A stretch of DNA of 34,651 nt from Candidatus Thermoplasmatota archaeon (GCA_035540375.1 DATLGO010000037.1:1-34651); one strand, 5' to 3'. Numbered from the stretch's first letter, positions 16,330 to 24,031 are shown. A program made the numbers and translations. The notes: generated by a model from the sequence alone, not told the origin.

Positions 16330-16343
16330 CGACATTTATGTCG
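16330..16343. promoter_or_regulatory. Palindromic operator candidate for the HTH/nucleotidyltransferase pair
   Basis: CGACATTTATGTCG is a perfect palindrome between the TATA-like CTATAAG (16352-16358, minus strand) and the preferred start at 16317. Further ATGTCG/CGAC half-sites lie at 16306-16311 and 16324-16327. This position would let a bound protein block transcription initiation. Confidence 0.5.
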
Positions 16344-16351
16344 CAGTTATA

Positions 16352-16358
16352 CTTATAG
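16352..16358 (-). promoter_or_regulatory. TATA-like box of the HTH/nucleotidyltransferase pair
   Basis: CTATAAG on the minus strand in an AT-rich patch, about 38 bases before the ATG at 16317, implying a leader of about ten bases. Confidence 0.5.
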
Positions 16359-16372
16359 TTTCAGACTTCGCC

Positions 16373-18148
16373 TCACTTCACCGTCACCGACTTCGCGAGG
16401 TTGCGGGGCCGATCCGGGTTGTGCCCGCGCGCGACCGCGATCTCGTAGGCGAGAAGCTGGAGGGCCGCGGCCTCGACGAGGGGCTGGAAGCGCTCCTCGA
16501 CGGCCGAGAGGCGGATCCACGTGTCGAACCCGGGCGCGTTCTCCTCCGCGACGCCGATGACGGTCGCGCCGCGGGCGCGCACCTCGGCGACGGTCGCGAG
16601 AAGGTGCTTGCGGTTGTCGCCCGTGCCCGTGAGCGCGATGACCGGGACGCCGCGCTCGATGAGCGCGAGCGTGCCGTGCTTGAGCTCGCCCGCGGGCATG
16701 CCCTCGGCGTGGATGTAGGCGAGCTCCTTGATCTTGAGCGCGCCCTCGGAGGCGACCGGGAAGTGCACGCCGCGCGCGACGAGGTAGACGTCGCGCTTCA
16801 CGGCGAGCTCGCGCGCGGTGCGCTGGATCGCGACACGCTCCGAGGCGACGAGGTCCGCGACGGCGCGCGCGGCGGCCTCGATGCCTTCGCGCGCCTCGCC
16901 GATGCGGTTCGCGCACGCGTGCGCGAGGAGCGAGAACGCGACGACCTGGTTCGCGAACGATTTCGTCGCCGCGACGCCGATCTCCGGGCCGGCCGCGAGC
17001 GGGAGCACGACGTCCGCCATGCGCGCGAGCGACGATCCTGGGACGTTCACGAGCGCGAGGACGCGCGCGCCCTGCGCCTTCGCCGCGCGGACGCCTTCGA
17101 TGACGTCGAGCGTCTCGCCGCTCTGCGACACGGCGATCACGAGCGCGCCGCGCGAGAGCGCGCGGGCGAGCGGCTCGAACTCCGCCGCGAGCACGACCTC
17201 CGCGTACGTCTCCGCGAGGTTCGCGAGGAGCGAGCGTCCGATGAGCGAAGCGTAGCGCGAGGAGCCGGCCGCGGTGATGACGATGTCCTTCGCGCGGAGG
17301 ATCTCGAGCGCCGCGTCGCGGAGCTGGTCGTCCGTCGTGGCGGCGAGCGCCGCGCGCATCGCGTCGGGGATCTCGTGGATCTCCTTGAGCGTGAAGTGGG
17401 GGAAGGAGCCCTTCGTCGCCTGCGAGGCGTCCATCGCGACCCGCGTCGGCTCGCGCGCGACGGGGCCTTCGCCGTTGCGCACGGTCGCGCCGGCGGGGTC
17501 GAGGAACGCGATCTCGTCATCCTCGAGGAAGATGACGCGGTCGGTGAAGCCGATGAACGGGAGGGCATCGGAGGCGAGGTACGTCGCGTCCGTCCCGAGT
17601 CCGATCGCGAGCGGCGCGCCGGAGCGGGCCGCGGCGATGACGCCGGGACGCGCGGCCGCGACCGCGGCGAGCGCGTACTGCCCTTCGAGTCGGCGGACGG
17701 CCGCCACGAACGCGTCCTCGAAAGCGAGGCCCGCGGCGAGATTCTCCTCGATGAGGTGCGCGACGACCTCCGAGTCGGTCTCGGAGCGGAAGCGGTGGCC
17801 GCGGCCCCTGAGCTCCGCGCGGAGCGAATCATGGTTGTCGAGGATGCCGTTGTGCACGATGGCGACGCGTTCGGCGCAGTCGGGGTGCGGGTGAGCGTTC
17901 GCGTCCGTCACCCCGCCATGCGTCGCCCAGCGCGTGTGCGAGAGGCCGACGATGCCGGGAAGCCCGACGGCCTTCGGAGCGACGTCCGACACGGGGCCCA
18001 CGGCCTTGCGCACGTGGAGGCGCCCGTCGGCGTCGAACGTGGCGATGCCGGCGGAATCATAGCCGCGGTACTCGAGCGTCTCGAGGCCGCGCGCGAGGAG
18101 GGGGGCCGCCGCCTGCCCCTTCGTGGTGATGGCGAAGATGCCGCACAC
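16373..18148 (-). CDS. glmS: Glutamine--fructose-6-phosphate aminotransferase (isomerizing)
   Basis: A 591-residue GlmS making glucosamine-6-phosphate from fructose-6-phosphate and glutamine, the entry step to UDP-N-acetylglucosamine for surface glycans. The start is the GTG at 18148, which places the catalytic Cys second (M-C-G-I-F) so that Met removal exposes it; an ORF extension to 18241 would bury it. The type 2 glutaminase domain (SHTRWATHGGVTDANAHPH, split RWATHGG and HPH) fills residues 1-220. Two SIS sugar-phosphate isomerase domains follow (SRYASLIGRSLL and AVSQSGETLDVIEG; GVHFPVASEGALKIKELAYI region). The C-terminus NPDRPRNLAKSVTVK is the canonical family ending. Transcribed divergently from the S-layer-like regulator. 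Confidence 0.95.
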   Translation of the reverse strand: MCGIFAITTKGQAAAPLLARGLETLEYRGYDSAGIATFDADGRLHVRKAVGPVSDVAPKAVGLPGIVGLSHTRWATHGGVTDANAHPHPDCAERVAIVHNGILDNHDSLRAELRGRGHRFRSETDSEVVAHLIEENLAAGLAFEDAFVAAVRRLEGQYALAAVAAARPGVIAAARSGAPLAIGLGTDATYLASDALPFIGFTDRVIFLEDDEIAFLDPAGATVRNGEGPVAREPTRVAMDASQATKGSFPHFTLKEIHEIPDAMRAALAATTDDQLRDAALEILRAKDIVITAAGSSRYASLIGRSLLANLAETYAEVVLAAEFEPLARALSRGALVIAVSQSGETLDVIEGVRAAKAQGARVLALVNVPGSSLARMADVVLPLAAGPEIGVAATKSFANQVVAFSLLAHACANRIGEAREGIEAAARAVADLVASERVAIQRTARELAVKRDVYLVARGVHFPVASEGALKIKELAYIHAEGMPAGELKHGTLALIERGVPVIALTGTGDNRKHLLATVAEVRARGATVIGVAEENAPGFDTWIRLSAVEERFQPLVEAAALQLLAYEIAVARGHNPDRPRNLAKSVTVK

Positions 18149-18179
18149 AGGACCGGGGAAGGGACGGCTCGGCCTCATG

Positions 18180-18198
18180 AAAGCATCTAAAATGCTTT
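18180..18198. promoter_or_regulatory. Palindrome in the glmS / regulator divergent promoter
   Basis: AAAGCAT-CTAAA-ATGCTTT, a 7-bp perfect inverted repeat in an AT-rich intergenic patch between two divergent genes. It overlaps the likely glmS TATA region and lies 15 bases upstream of the TTTTTTAAG box of the regulator. Although T-rich to its right, it lies between promoters, so an operator is more likely than a terminator. Confidence 0.5.
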
Positions 18199-18210
18199 TT
18201 TTGGATTCAG

Positions 18211-18222
18211 GGAATTTTTTAA
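18211..18222 (+). promoter_or_regulatory. TATA box for the S-layer-like winged-helix regulator
   Basis: GGAATTTTTTAA, centred about 28 bases before the ATG at 18246, implying a leaderless transcript and fixing the start there rather than at ATGs further upstream. Confidence 0.55.
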
Positions 18223-18245
18223 GCCTGGGAGATCGTTCCAAGGGT

Positions 18246-19190
18246 ATGCCCTACCTCGTGGACGATCGCGACGGCGAGACCCTGAGCCTCCCCGTCCGCG
18301 TCGTCGATCCGAAGCGGCTCCGCACCGCGCTCTCGCCGCAGGCGTGGGCCATCCTGCGCGCGCTCGTCGAGGGCCCCGCCACGCTCGCGGAGGTGGCGCG
18401 CCGCTGCCGCGTCGGATCCCAACGGGCGCATTACCACCTGCGCCAGATGGCGCGATCCGGCCTCGTCTCGGCTTCGCGGCGTGCGGGCGAGCGGGGCGCG
18501 CGCGACGTCACCGTGTACGACGTCGAGGACGGCGGCTTCGCGGTGGCGCTGCGCGAGATGGCGCCCGCGCCGAAGATCGCCGGAGCGAAACCAGGTGAAC
18601 GCCGCTACCTCGCGCCGTTCGTCGTCGACGGGTCGCTGCACGCGACGATCGTCGTCGGGAGTCCCGAACCGCATGGGCCGTACAAGGCGCGGTCGAAGGA
18701 CGGCGCGCACGCGATCCAGCTCGGCCTCTTCCTCGGCACCTACCTCACGTTCCCGCCAGAGGGCTCCGTCAAGCTCGACACGGAGATCCGCGAGGACGAT
18801 CTGAAGCGGAACCTCATCCTCGTGGGCGGCCCCGCGGTGAACGCGGTGACGGCGCGCATGAACGACGGCCTCCCCGTGCGTTTCGAGCACCACGAGGCCG
18901 CGGGCGTGCCCTATGGCGCGGTCGTCTCGGACGCCTCGCGGAGAACTTACCTCGAGGACGAGATCGGCGTCATCGTCCGCGCGCCGAATCCGCTCTCGCG
19001 CGAGCACGAGATCCTGCTCCTCGCGGGGCGGCGTTACACGGGCACGCGCGCGGCCGTCCTCGCGTTCACCACGCGTTTCGACGAGGTCGCGCGCGGGAAC
19101 GCATTCCGGCCCGGCACGGACGCGCGCATCGTGGAAGGCGTCGACGCCGACGCCGACGGGGTCGTCGACGCTATCGAGTTCCGCGAGTAG
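18246..19190 (+). CDS. Winged-helix regulator with an S-layer-like domain
   Basis: A 314-residue protein from the ATG at 18246. An N-terminal ArsR-type winged helix lies at about residues 20-95 (TLAEVARRCRVGSQRAHYHL as recognition region). The C-terminal ~190 residues contain LILVGGPAVNAVTARMNDGL and a stretch near IGVIVRAPNPLSREHEILLL, like the GGP-x-x-N domain seen in archaeal S-layer proteins; here no signal peptide precedes it, so it is cytoplasmic. A D-A-D-A-D-G run near the end resembles a Ca-binding loop. It diverges from glmS across a shared operator candidate, suggesting a link to surface sugar supply. Its role is an inference. It ends next to the convergent GST gene. Confidence 0.8.
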   Translation: MPYLVDDRDGETLSLPVRVVDPKRLRTALSPQAWAILRALVEGPATLAEVARRCRVGSQRAHYHLRQMARSGLVSASRRAGERGARDVTVYDVEDGGFAVALREMAPAPKIAGAKPGERRYLAPFVVDGSLHATIVVGSPEPHGPYKARSKDGAHAIQLGLFLGTYLTFPPEGSVKLDTEIREDDLKRNLILVGGPAVNAVTARMNDGLPVRFEHHEAAGVPYGAVVSDASRRTYLEDEIGVIVRAPNPLSREHEILLLAGRRYTGTRAAVLAFTTRFDEVARGNAFRPGTDARIVEGVDADADGVVDAIEFRE

Positions 19191-19868
19191 CTACGCTTCG
19201 ATCGCCCGGTCGAGCCGCTTCTGCCACGCCCGGAGGGCCTTGAAGCCCCGGGGAATCTCGTTCCCCGAGAACCGCAAAGGATGCAACGCGCCGTGGAGGG
19301 CGAAGTCGGCGAGGCTCGGGGCGTCGCCGAGGAGGAAGGGCTTCTCGGCCAGGAGGTCCTGCGCGAGGCCGCACACCTCCTTCACGCCGTTGAGGAACTC
19401 GGCCTTGCGCTTCGCCATGAGCTCGAGAGGGCCCCGCTTGCGCTCCTGCATCTCCACGAAGACCCAGCGCTCCTGGTCGTCCGCGAGCACCGAAGGCACG
19501 TCCGCGACGACGTACTTCCAGACCGCCTCCTCGACCACGTTGTGCGCCCAGCTCTCGAGGATGCGGCTCCGCGCGCGGGCGACCTTCGCGTCGCCCGGGT
19601 AGAGCGTCGGCGCCGGCTTCGTCCTCTCGGCCCAATCCGCGACCTCGGGCCAGGCCACGCCCCGGCCCGGGCCCGTCTCGATCCAGGGGACGTAGTCCTG
19701 GCCGCTCGCCCGGATGACCTTCTGGTGGTTCCCGTACGGCACCTCCACGATCCTGAAGGGGATGCGCTTGTACGCGAGGATGGCCCGGGCCTTCTCGCAG
19801 TAGTGGCTCGGCCCCAGGTAGTAGAGCTTGAACGCCGCCATCGCCTTCGGGAGGCGGCGGCGGGCCAT
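19191..19868 (-). CDS. Glutathione S-transferase-fold protein
   Basis: A 225-residue protein with the two-domain GST plan: a thioredoxin-like N-terminal part (FKLYYLGPSHYCEKARAILA, then VPWIETGPG as the cis-Pro region) and an all-helical C-terminal domain (PFLLGDAPSLADFALHGALH). The S-x-x-C in GPSHYC may be the active site. A true glutathione role is doubtful in archaea that lack glutathione, so it may use another thiol or have been acquired from bacteria. The ATG at 19868 lies 28 bases after a shared CGATAAGG box; an internal ATG at 19841 and an upstream in-frame start to 19964 are less likely. Confidence 0.85.
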   Translation of the reverse strand: MARRRLPKAMAAFKLYYLGPSHYCEKARAILAYKRIPFRIVEVPYGNHQKVIRASGQDYVPWIETGPGRGVAWPEVADWAERTKPAPTLYPGDAKVARARSRILESWAHNVVEEAVWKYVVADVPSVLADDQERWVFVEMQERKRGPLELMAKRKAEFLNGVKEVCGLAQDLLAEKPFLLGDAPSLADFALHGALHPLRFSGNEIPRGFKALRAWQKRLDRAIEA

Positions 19869-19892
19869 GAGCGCTTCGGTCGGTCGCGAAAG

Positions 19893-19900
19893 CCTTATCG
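19893..19900. promoter_or_regulatory. Bidirectional TATA-like box between GST and HAD genes
   Basis: CCTTATCG lies 28 bases before the GST start (minus, 19868) and 28 bases before the GTG of the HAD gene (plus, 19924). The identical octamer lies 26 bases before the HAD gene at 23867, so it may be this lineage's usual promoter element. Confidence 0.5.
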
Positions 19901-19923
19901 AGCGCGCATCCGAGTGCAGACGC

Positions 19924-20697
19924 GTGGCGCGCGCGGCGTTCTTCGACTTCGACCACACCCTCATCGACGCCGACGCGGGCGTCGTGCTCGGCCTCAGCCT
20001 CGGCCGCGAGGGGTACGCGCGCGCCCGCGCGTTCCGGTCGAAGCCCGTCCGCGCGGCCTACTACACGTACGTCACCGGGAAGCTCGCCTCCGTCCTCGCG
20101 CGCGGCGCGTTCCTCGCGGGCCTCTACAAGGCGCGCATCATCAAGCGCTCGACGCACGTGCGTCTGGGCTACGGCATGCTCAAGGGCGTCCGTCAGCGCG
20201 ACATGGACGCGCGCATGGCCGCGATCTGGGACGAGCGGCTCAAGGAGCTCTTCTTCCCGGACATGCTCAAGCTTCTCGACGAGCACCGCAAGCGGGGCGA
20301 CCGGCTCGTGATCGTGACGACGGCGCTGCGGCCCCTCATCGAGCACGCGAAGAAGTACATCGGCGAGGACGTGGACATCATCGCGTGCGAGCCGCACGTC
20401 GAGGAGGGCATCTGGTCGGGCCGCGTTGAGGGCCCCCTCTACGGCGCCGAGAAGCGCGACGCGATGGTGAAGTACGCGGCCGAGCGCGCGATCGACCTCA
20501 CGGAGTCCACCGCCTACTCGGACCACTGGTCCGACGTCGCGTTTTTGGAGGCCGTCGGGCACGCCGTCGTCGTGAATCCCGACCTGCGGCTCTCGCTCTT
20601 CGCGAAGCGCCGGGGATGGCGCATCCTCCGCGTGACGCCCCCGCCCCGCTCGTCGCGGGCCCAGAAGGCCCTTGCCGAACGGGAACAAGCGTCTTGA
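19924..20697 (+). CDS. HAD-superfamily IB phosphatase (SerB-like)
   Basis: A 257-residue protein with the HAD motifs in order: AAFFDFDHTLIDADAG (nucleophile Asp in DFDHT) at the very start, IVTTALRPL (motif II Thr), a conserved Lys (EKRDAMVKY) and TAYSDHWSDVAFLEAVG (motif IV acidic residues), with a long helical cap between motifs I and II. HAD-IB enzymes are phosphoserine- or phospholipid-phosphate phosphatases; the substrate here is unknown. The GTG at 19924 puts DFDHT near the N-terminus, where the family has it, and lies 28 bases after the promoter box. Upstream ATGs at 19828 and 19867 would add a tail without family support. It runs into nucS. Confidence 0.85.
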   Translation: MARAAFFDFDHTLIDADAGVVLGLSLGREGYARARAFRSKPVRAAYYTYVTGKLASVLARGAFLAGLYKARIIKRSTHVRLGYGMLKGVRQRDMDARMAAIWDERLKELFFPDMLKLLDEHRKRGDRLVIVTTALRPLIEHAKKYIGEDVDIIACEPHVEEGIWSGRVEGPLYGAEKRDAMVKYAAERAIDLTESTAYSDHWSDVAFLEAVGHAVVVNPDLRLSLFAKRRGWRILRVTPPPRSSRAQKALAEREQAS

Positions 20698-20719
20698 GGC
20701 CCCGCGCCTTTCCCGCCGC

Positions 20720-21535
20720 GTGGCCTACCGCGCCCTCGCCGACCTCGCCCCCGACGCCGCCGCGCCGTTTCTGCGCGAGGCCTTCGGGACCAAGCTCGTC
20801 CAGGTCATCGGCCGCTGCGCGATCGAGTACCGCGGGCGCGCCTCGTCGGAGCTCCCCGCGGGGGACCGCCTGGTGCTCCTGAAGCCCGACGGGACCCTCC
20901 TTGTCCACACCGCGACGAAGCTCAAGCCCGTCAACTGGCAGCCTCCGGGCTGCGAGTTCCAGGCGACGGTCGAGAACGACCGCCTGGTCGTGAGCGCGAC
21001 GCGCGACAAGCCCCGCGAAACCGTCCGGATGGTCTTCGAAGAAGTCCACGCGGTCGCCGCGCTCGAGCTCGCGGACGGCGTCGAGCTCGCTCTCGTCGGG
21101 ACCGAGGACGACCTCCAGGCGGCGCTCGCGAGGAGCCCCGACGCGATCGAGCCCGGCTTCACGTTCTGGAGACGGGAAAGGGCTTCGGGTCGCGGCCCGA
21201 TGGACCTCTACGGCGTCGACGCCCGCGGCCGGCGCGTGGTCGTCGAGGTGAAGCGCCGCGCCGCGACGGTGGGCGATGTCGAGCAGCTGCGCCGTTACGT
21301 CGAGCGCGAGAAAGGCGCGCGCGGCGACGGCGTGCGCGGCATCCTCGTCGCGCCGACCGTGAGCGAGACGGCCCGCCGCTACCTCGCCGATCTCGCCCTC
21401 GAATGGCGCGAGATCGACGTCGCGAGGCTCGTGGTTCCGAAGGAGCGTCTGCGCGCCGCGGGGCAATCGAGCCTCGCGGCCTTCGGGCGACCCTCAAGCA
21501 AGGTCGCGAAAAGCCTCCATCCAGAAAAGGGATGA
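20720..21535 (+). CDS. nucS: Endonuclease NucS (EndoMS mismatch endonuclease)
   Basis: A 271-residue NucS, which cuts both strands at mismatches or branched DNA, serving as the mismatch-repair enzyme in archaea lacking MutS/MutL. The N-terminal DNA-binding half contains LVHTATKLKPVNWQPPGCEF. The RecB-like nuclease half contains GPMDLYGVDARGRRVVVEVKRR, with the catalytic Asp, Glu and Lys, and VGDVEQLRRYVE. The C-terminus ends in QSSLAAFG, a PCNA-interacting (PIP-box) motif. The GTG at 20720 is preferred; a TTG at 20672, inside the HAD gene, would add 16 residues. Probably co-transcribed with the HAD gene. Confidence 0.9.
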   Translation: MAYRALADLAPDAAAPFLREAFGTKLVQVIGRCAIEYRGRASSELPAGDRLVLLKPDGTLLVHTATKLKPVNWQPPGCEFQATVENDRLVVSATRDKPRETVRMVFEEVHAVAALELADGVELALVGTEDDLQAALARSPDAIEPGFTFWRRERASGRGPMDLYGVDARGRRVVVEVKRRAATVGDVEQLRRYVEREKGARGDGVRGILVAPTVSETARRYLADLALEWREIDVARLVVPKERLRAAGQSSLAAFGRPSSKVAKSLHPEKG

Positions 21536-21558
21536 CCCCCGGTCACGGTCGAAGGGGC

Positions 21559-22209
21559 ATGCGAACCGCACCCGCGCTGATCGCCGTGCTCGCGATCGCG
21601 ATCGCCCTCGGTCCTACCGCGGCGGCGCAGCTGCCCGAACTCGCCGCTTCGAGCGTCGCCCTCCGCGTGAAGGGTCCCGAGGACGCCGTCGGGACGGGGA
21701 GCGTCGTCTCGCTCCCGCTTGTCGTCGAGTACGGCTACTCGATGGCCGCCCACTCGCTCGAAGCGACCACCGTCCGCCTGCACGTCGTGGAGGCGCCCTT
21801 CCACGTGATGGCGACCGTTTCGCCCGCGACGCTCTCCATGCCGCTGCAGCCGACGCTGAACGGACTCGCGAACCGCGCGTACGGGAGCGCGGTCCTCACG
21901 CTCGTCGTCGGCGAGGACGCCCCGCAGGATTCGATCCTCGTACGGGTCCGGGCCGTCGCGGAGCGCAACGGTTACATCGGCGGGAGCGAAGCGGTCGAGG
22001 ACGTGATCCTGCTCCTCAAGCGCCCGCTCCTCGACGGGAAGCCCGATGAGGCGTGCGTCTCCTCGCACGACGCCGACCTCGAAGAGGGCGGCGAGCTGCT
22101 CACGCAATCGAGCGGCATGGCCGCGGCGAGCCCGATTCCCGTCGCGGGCCTCGGCCTCGCGGGGAGCGTCCTCGGAATCGCGCTCGCCTGGAGGCGATTC
22201 AGGCCCTGA
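21559..22209 (+). CDS. Exported protein with C-terminal membrane anchor
   Basis: A 216-residue protein from the ATG at 21559: signal peptide (TAPALIAVLAIAIALGP, cleaved near AAAQ), an exported beta-rich domain of about 150 residues with a single Cys (DEACVSS), and a C-terminal membrane helix (PVAGLGLAGSVLGIALA) followed by WRRFRP. A helix plus Arg cluster at the end resembles archaeal sorting or tail-anchor signals, but no PGF motif is present. No domain is recognised. It follows nucS by 23 bases; an upstream ATG at 21532 overlaps the nucS stop. It abuts the convergent mevalonate-pathway decarboxylase gene without a gap. Confidence 0.8.
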   Translation: MRTAPALIAVLAIAIALGPTAAAQLPELAASSVALRVKGPEDAVGTGSVVSLPLVVEYGYSMAAHSLEATTVRLHVVEAPFHVMATVSPATLSMPLQPTLNGLANRAYGSAVLTLVVGEDAPQDSILVRVRAVAERNGYIGGSEAVEDVILLLKRPLLDGKPDEACVSSHDADLEEGGELLTQSSGMAAASPIPVAGLGLAGSVLGIALAWRRFRP

Positions 22210-23199
22210 TCAGAAGAGGTGCTCGCGGAGCACCCTGGCGCCCGCCCCGGGGCCGCTCGCGATGACGTCCCCGGGCGCGAGGCCGAGCTCGCGCTCGGCG
22301 CGCTGGGCGACCTCCCGCGCGGCGGCGGCCCCCGCGGCGAAGACATGGACGTTCGGTCCCGCGTCGATCGTGAAGAAGGCGGGCACGCCTTCCTCGCGCC
22401 ATTGACGCACGGCGTGGATCCCCGCCACGGTCTCGGGCGTCCAGTACACGAGCGACGGATCGCTCGTCATCATGACGGCGTGCATCAGGAGGGCGTCCAG
22501 CTCCGTCGCGCGCGCCATCCCGGCGACGTCGCGCTCGCGGATCGCTTTCCGCACGACGGGCAAGAGCTTCTCGACCTCGGCGAGGCGCGCGTCGTTCATG
22601 GGGCTCGTCTTCGCGAGGGGGTGTCCCTCGCTCGAGCCGACCTTCTTCTCGGCGCCCGAGAACACGAGCACGACGTCGTGCACGTCCCAGTGCGAAGGTG
22701 GCGCGAGCTCGACGGCGCGGCTCGCCTCGTGCGTCGTCCCCGCCTTCCATTCGACGAAGCCGCCGAGGACCGAGCGCGCGGCGCTGCCGGAGCCGAGACG
22801 AGCGTACGTCGAGGCCTCCTCGGGCGTCTTCCGGACGCCGAGCGCCTCGAAGGCCGCGACGGTGAGCGCGGCGAAGGCGCTTGCGGACGAGGCGAGACCG
22901 GCGTCGGCGCTGAAAGCGTTCTCGCTCGCGACGCGGGCCCGGGCCGAGTTGCCCACCGCCTTGCGGATGTGGTCGAGGTGGCGCGTGACGCGGGCGAGTC
23001 CCTTGCCTTTCTGGGGGGCGCCGTTCAGCGTGAAGACGTCCTCGCGGAGGGCGGCGTCGAATTCGACGGTCGTGCGCGTGCGGAGCGCCTCGACCGTGAG
23101 TCCGATGTTGGTGTTGAGGGGGAGGTTCAACTCGTCGTCCGCGCGTCCCCAGTACTTGATGAAGGCGATGTTCGCGCGCGCGTCGGCGGTGGCTTTCAT
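22210..23199 (-). CDS. mvaD: Diphosphomevalonate (or phosphomevalonate) decarboxylase
   Basis: A 329-residue GHMP-kinase-fold decarboxylase of the mevalonate pathway, making the isopentenyl unit for archaeal lipids. Visible motifs: NIAFIKYWG at the N-terminus, FSADAGLASSASAFAAL (ATP loop), LGSGSAARSVLGGFVEW (catalytic Arg), and FTIDAGPNVH (catalytic Asp). Keeping these argues for a true decarboxylase and not for the Thermoplasma mevalonate 3-kinase branch. Whether its substrate is mevalonate 5-diphosphate or 5-phosphate (as in haloarchaea) cannot be told from the sequence. The ATG overlaps the stop of the upstream HAD gene by four bases, so they form an operon. Confidence 0.9.
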   Translation of the reverse strand: MKATADARANIAFIKYWGRADDELNLPLNTNIGLTVEALRTRTTVEFDAALREDVFTLNGAPQKGKGLARVTRHLDHIRKAVGNSARARVASENAFSADAGLASSASAFAALTVAAFEALGVRKTPEEASTYARLGSGSAARSVLGGFVEWKAGTTHEASRAVELAPPSHWDVHDVVLVFSGAEKKVGSSEGHPLAKTSPMNDARLAEVEKLLPVVRKAIRERDVAGMARATELDALLMHAVMMTSDPSLVYWTPETVAGIHAVRQWREEGVPAFFTIDAGPNVHVFAAGAAAAREVAQRAERELGLAPGDVIASGPGAGARVLREHLF

Positions 23200-23867
23200 G
23201 CGAGGTCTCCCGAGAGGATCCGTCGGACCCCTTCGATGGCGGGGAGCACCACGTCCGCAGCCTTGAGGTCTTCCTTCGAGACCGTGGTGGTCACGGCCGC
23301 GACCACGGCTCCGGCGGCCTTCCCGGCCTTCACGCCGAGCGGAGCGTTCTCGACCACGAGCGTGCGGGAGGCCTCGGCGCCGAGCTTCCGCATGGCGGCG
23401 AGGTAGGGCTCGGGATAAGGCTTCGCCTGCTTCACGTCCTCGGCCGCGACGATGGCGTCGAAGCGCGAGAGGAAGGCCTCGTCGAGATGGAACCTCAGGT
23501 TCGCGGTCCGCGTGCCCGTGACGAGCGCGAGCTTGTAGCCCGCCGCATGGAGGTCGGTCACGAGCTCGTCGGCGCCGGGGTACGGCGCCGCGCGGCCGAA
23601 GGACTGGAAGACGCGCTGCTTCTCCTCCGCGATCGCCGAGACGTCGTCCGGTTCGAGCCGCACCCCCGCGTGGGCCGCGAGGCCGAGGATGATCTCGTGG
23701 GACCGTTGACCCTCGTTCAGGTAGACTTCACGCCGCCCCACGCGGATCCCCCGCGGCTCGAGCACGCGGCGGTACGCCTCGTAGTGACGGGGCATGGAAT
23801 CGATGAGAACGCCGTCGACGTCGAAAAGGACGGCCGCGAACCGTCCCGGCGGCGGAAGCCCGCTCAC
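23196..23867 (-). CDS. HAD-superfamily hydrolase, beta-phosphoglucomutase-like
   Basis: A 223-residue HAD subfamily IA protein: LFDVDGVLIDSMPRHYEAYR (motif I, nucleophile Asp in FDVDGVL), LVTGTRTANL (motif II), KQAKPYPEPYL (motif III Lys) and VVENAPLGVKAGKAAG (motif IV, here V-E-N rather than the usual V/F-E-D). These enzymes dephosphorylate small phosphate esters or act as phosphomutases; the substrate is unknown. The start is GTG at 23867, 26 bases after a CCTTATCG box (23890-23897). Its stop overlaps the mvaD start, so the pair is co-transcribed. Confidence 0.85.
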   Translation of the reverse strand: MSGLPPPGRFAAVLFDVDGVLIDSMPRHYEAYRRVLEPRGIRVGRREVYLNEGQRSHEIILGLAAHAGVRLEPDDVSAIAEEKQRVFQSFGRAAPYPGADELVTDLHAAGYKLALVTGTRTANLRFHLDEAFLSRFDAIVAAEDVKQAKPYPEPYLAAMRKLGAEASRTLVVENAPLGVKAGKAAGAVVAAVTTTVSKEDLKAADVVLPAIEGVRRILSGDLA

Positions 23868-23889
23868 GCCACCGCGAACGTGGGGCGGT

Positions 23890-23897
23890 CCTTATCG
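23890..23897 (-). promoter_or_regulatory. TATA-like box of the HAD-mvaD operon
   Basis: CGATAAGG on the minus strand, about 26 bases before the GTG at 23867; the same octamer serves the 19893-19900 promoter. Confidence 0.5.
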
Positions 23898-23975
23898 GTT
23901 TCGGAGCGGCGCGGACGCCCCCGCAAGCGACCTGAACCCCTTCGACCGCGGTCCCTGGGGCCCGGCGCGTACCCG

Positions 23976-23982
23976 CTTATAC
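23976..23982 (+). promoter_or_regulatory. TATA-like box of the first small exported protein
   Basis: CTTATAC, some 53 bases before the start, implying a leader of about 25 bases that carries a Shine-Dalgarno (GGAGG at 24022-24026, with extension to GGAGGTGAT). Confidence 0.45.
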
Positions 23983-24031
23983 CCGGGGACCCGAGCGTTA
24001 CCCTTACCCACCAAGAACGTTGGAGGTGATT

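Noticed and set aside
15317-18190. 957-codon plus-strand frame opposite the nucleotidyltransferase and glmS
   Set aside because: It mirrors real genes on the minus strand and is strongly biased to Arg, Glu and Asp, a shadow pattern.
18180-18205. Rho-independent-like terminator (hairpin plus T-run) between glmS and the regulator
   Set aside because: It lies between two divergent starts, with no upstream gene to terminate, so an operator is a better reading.
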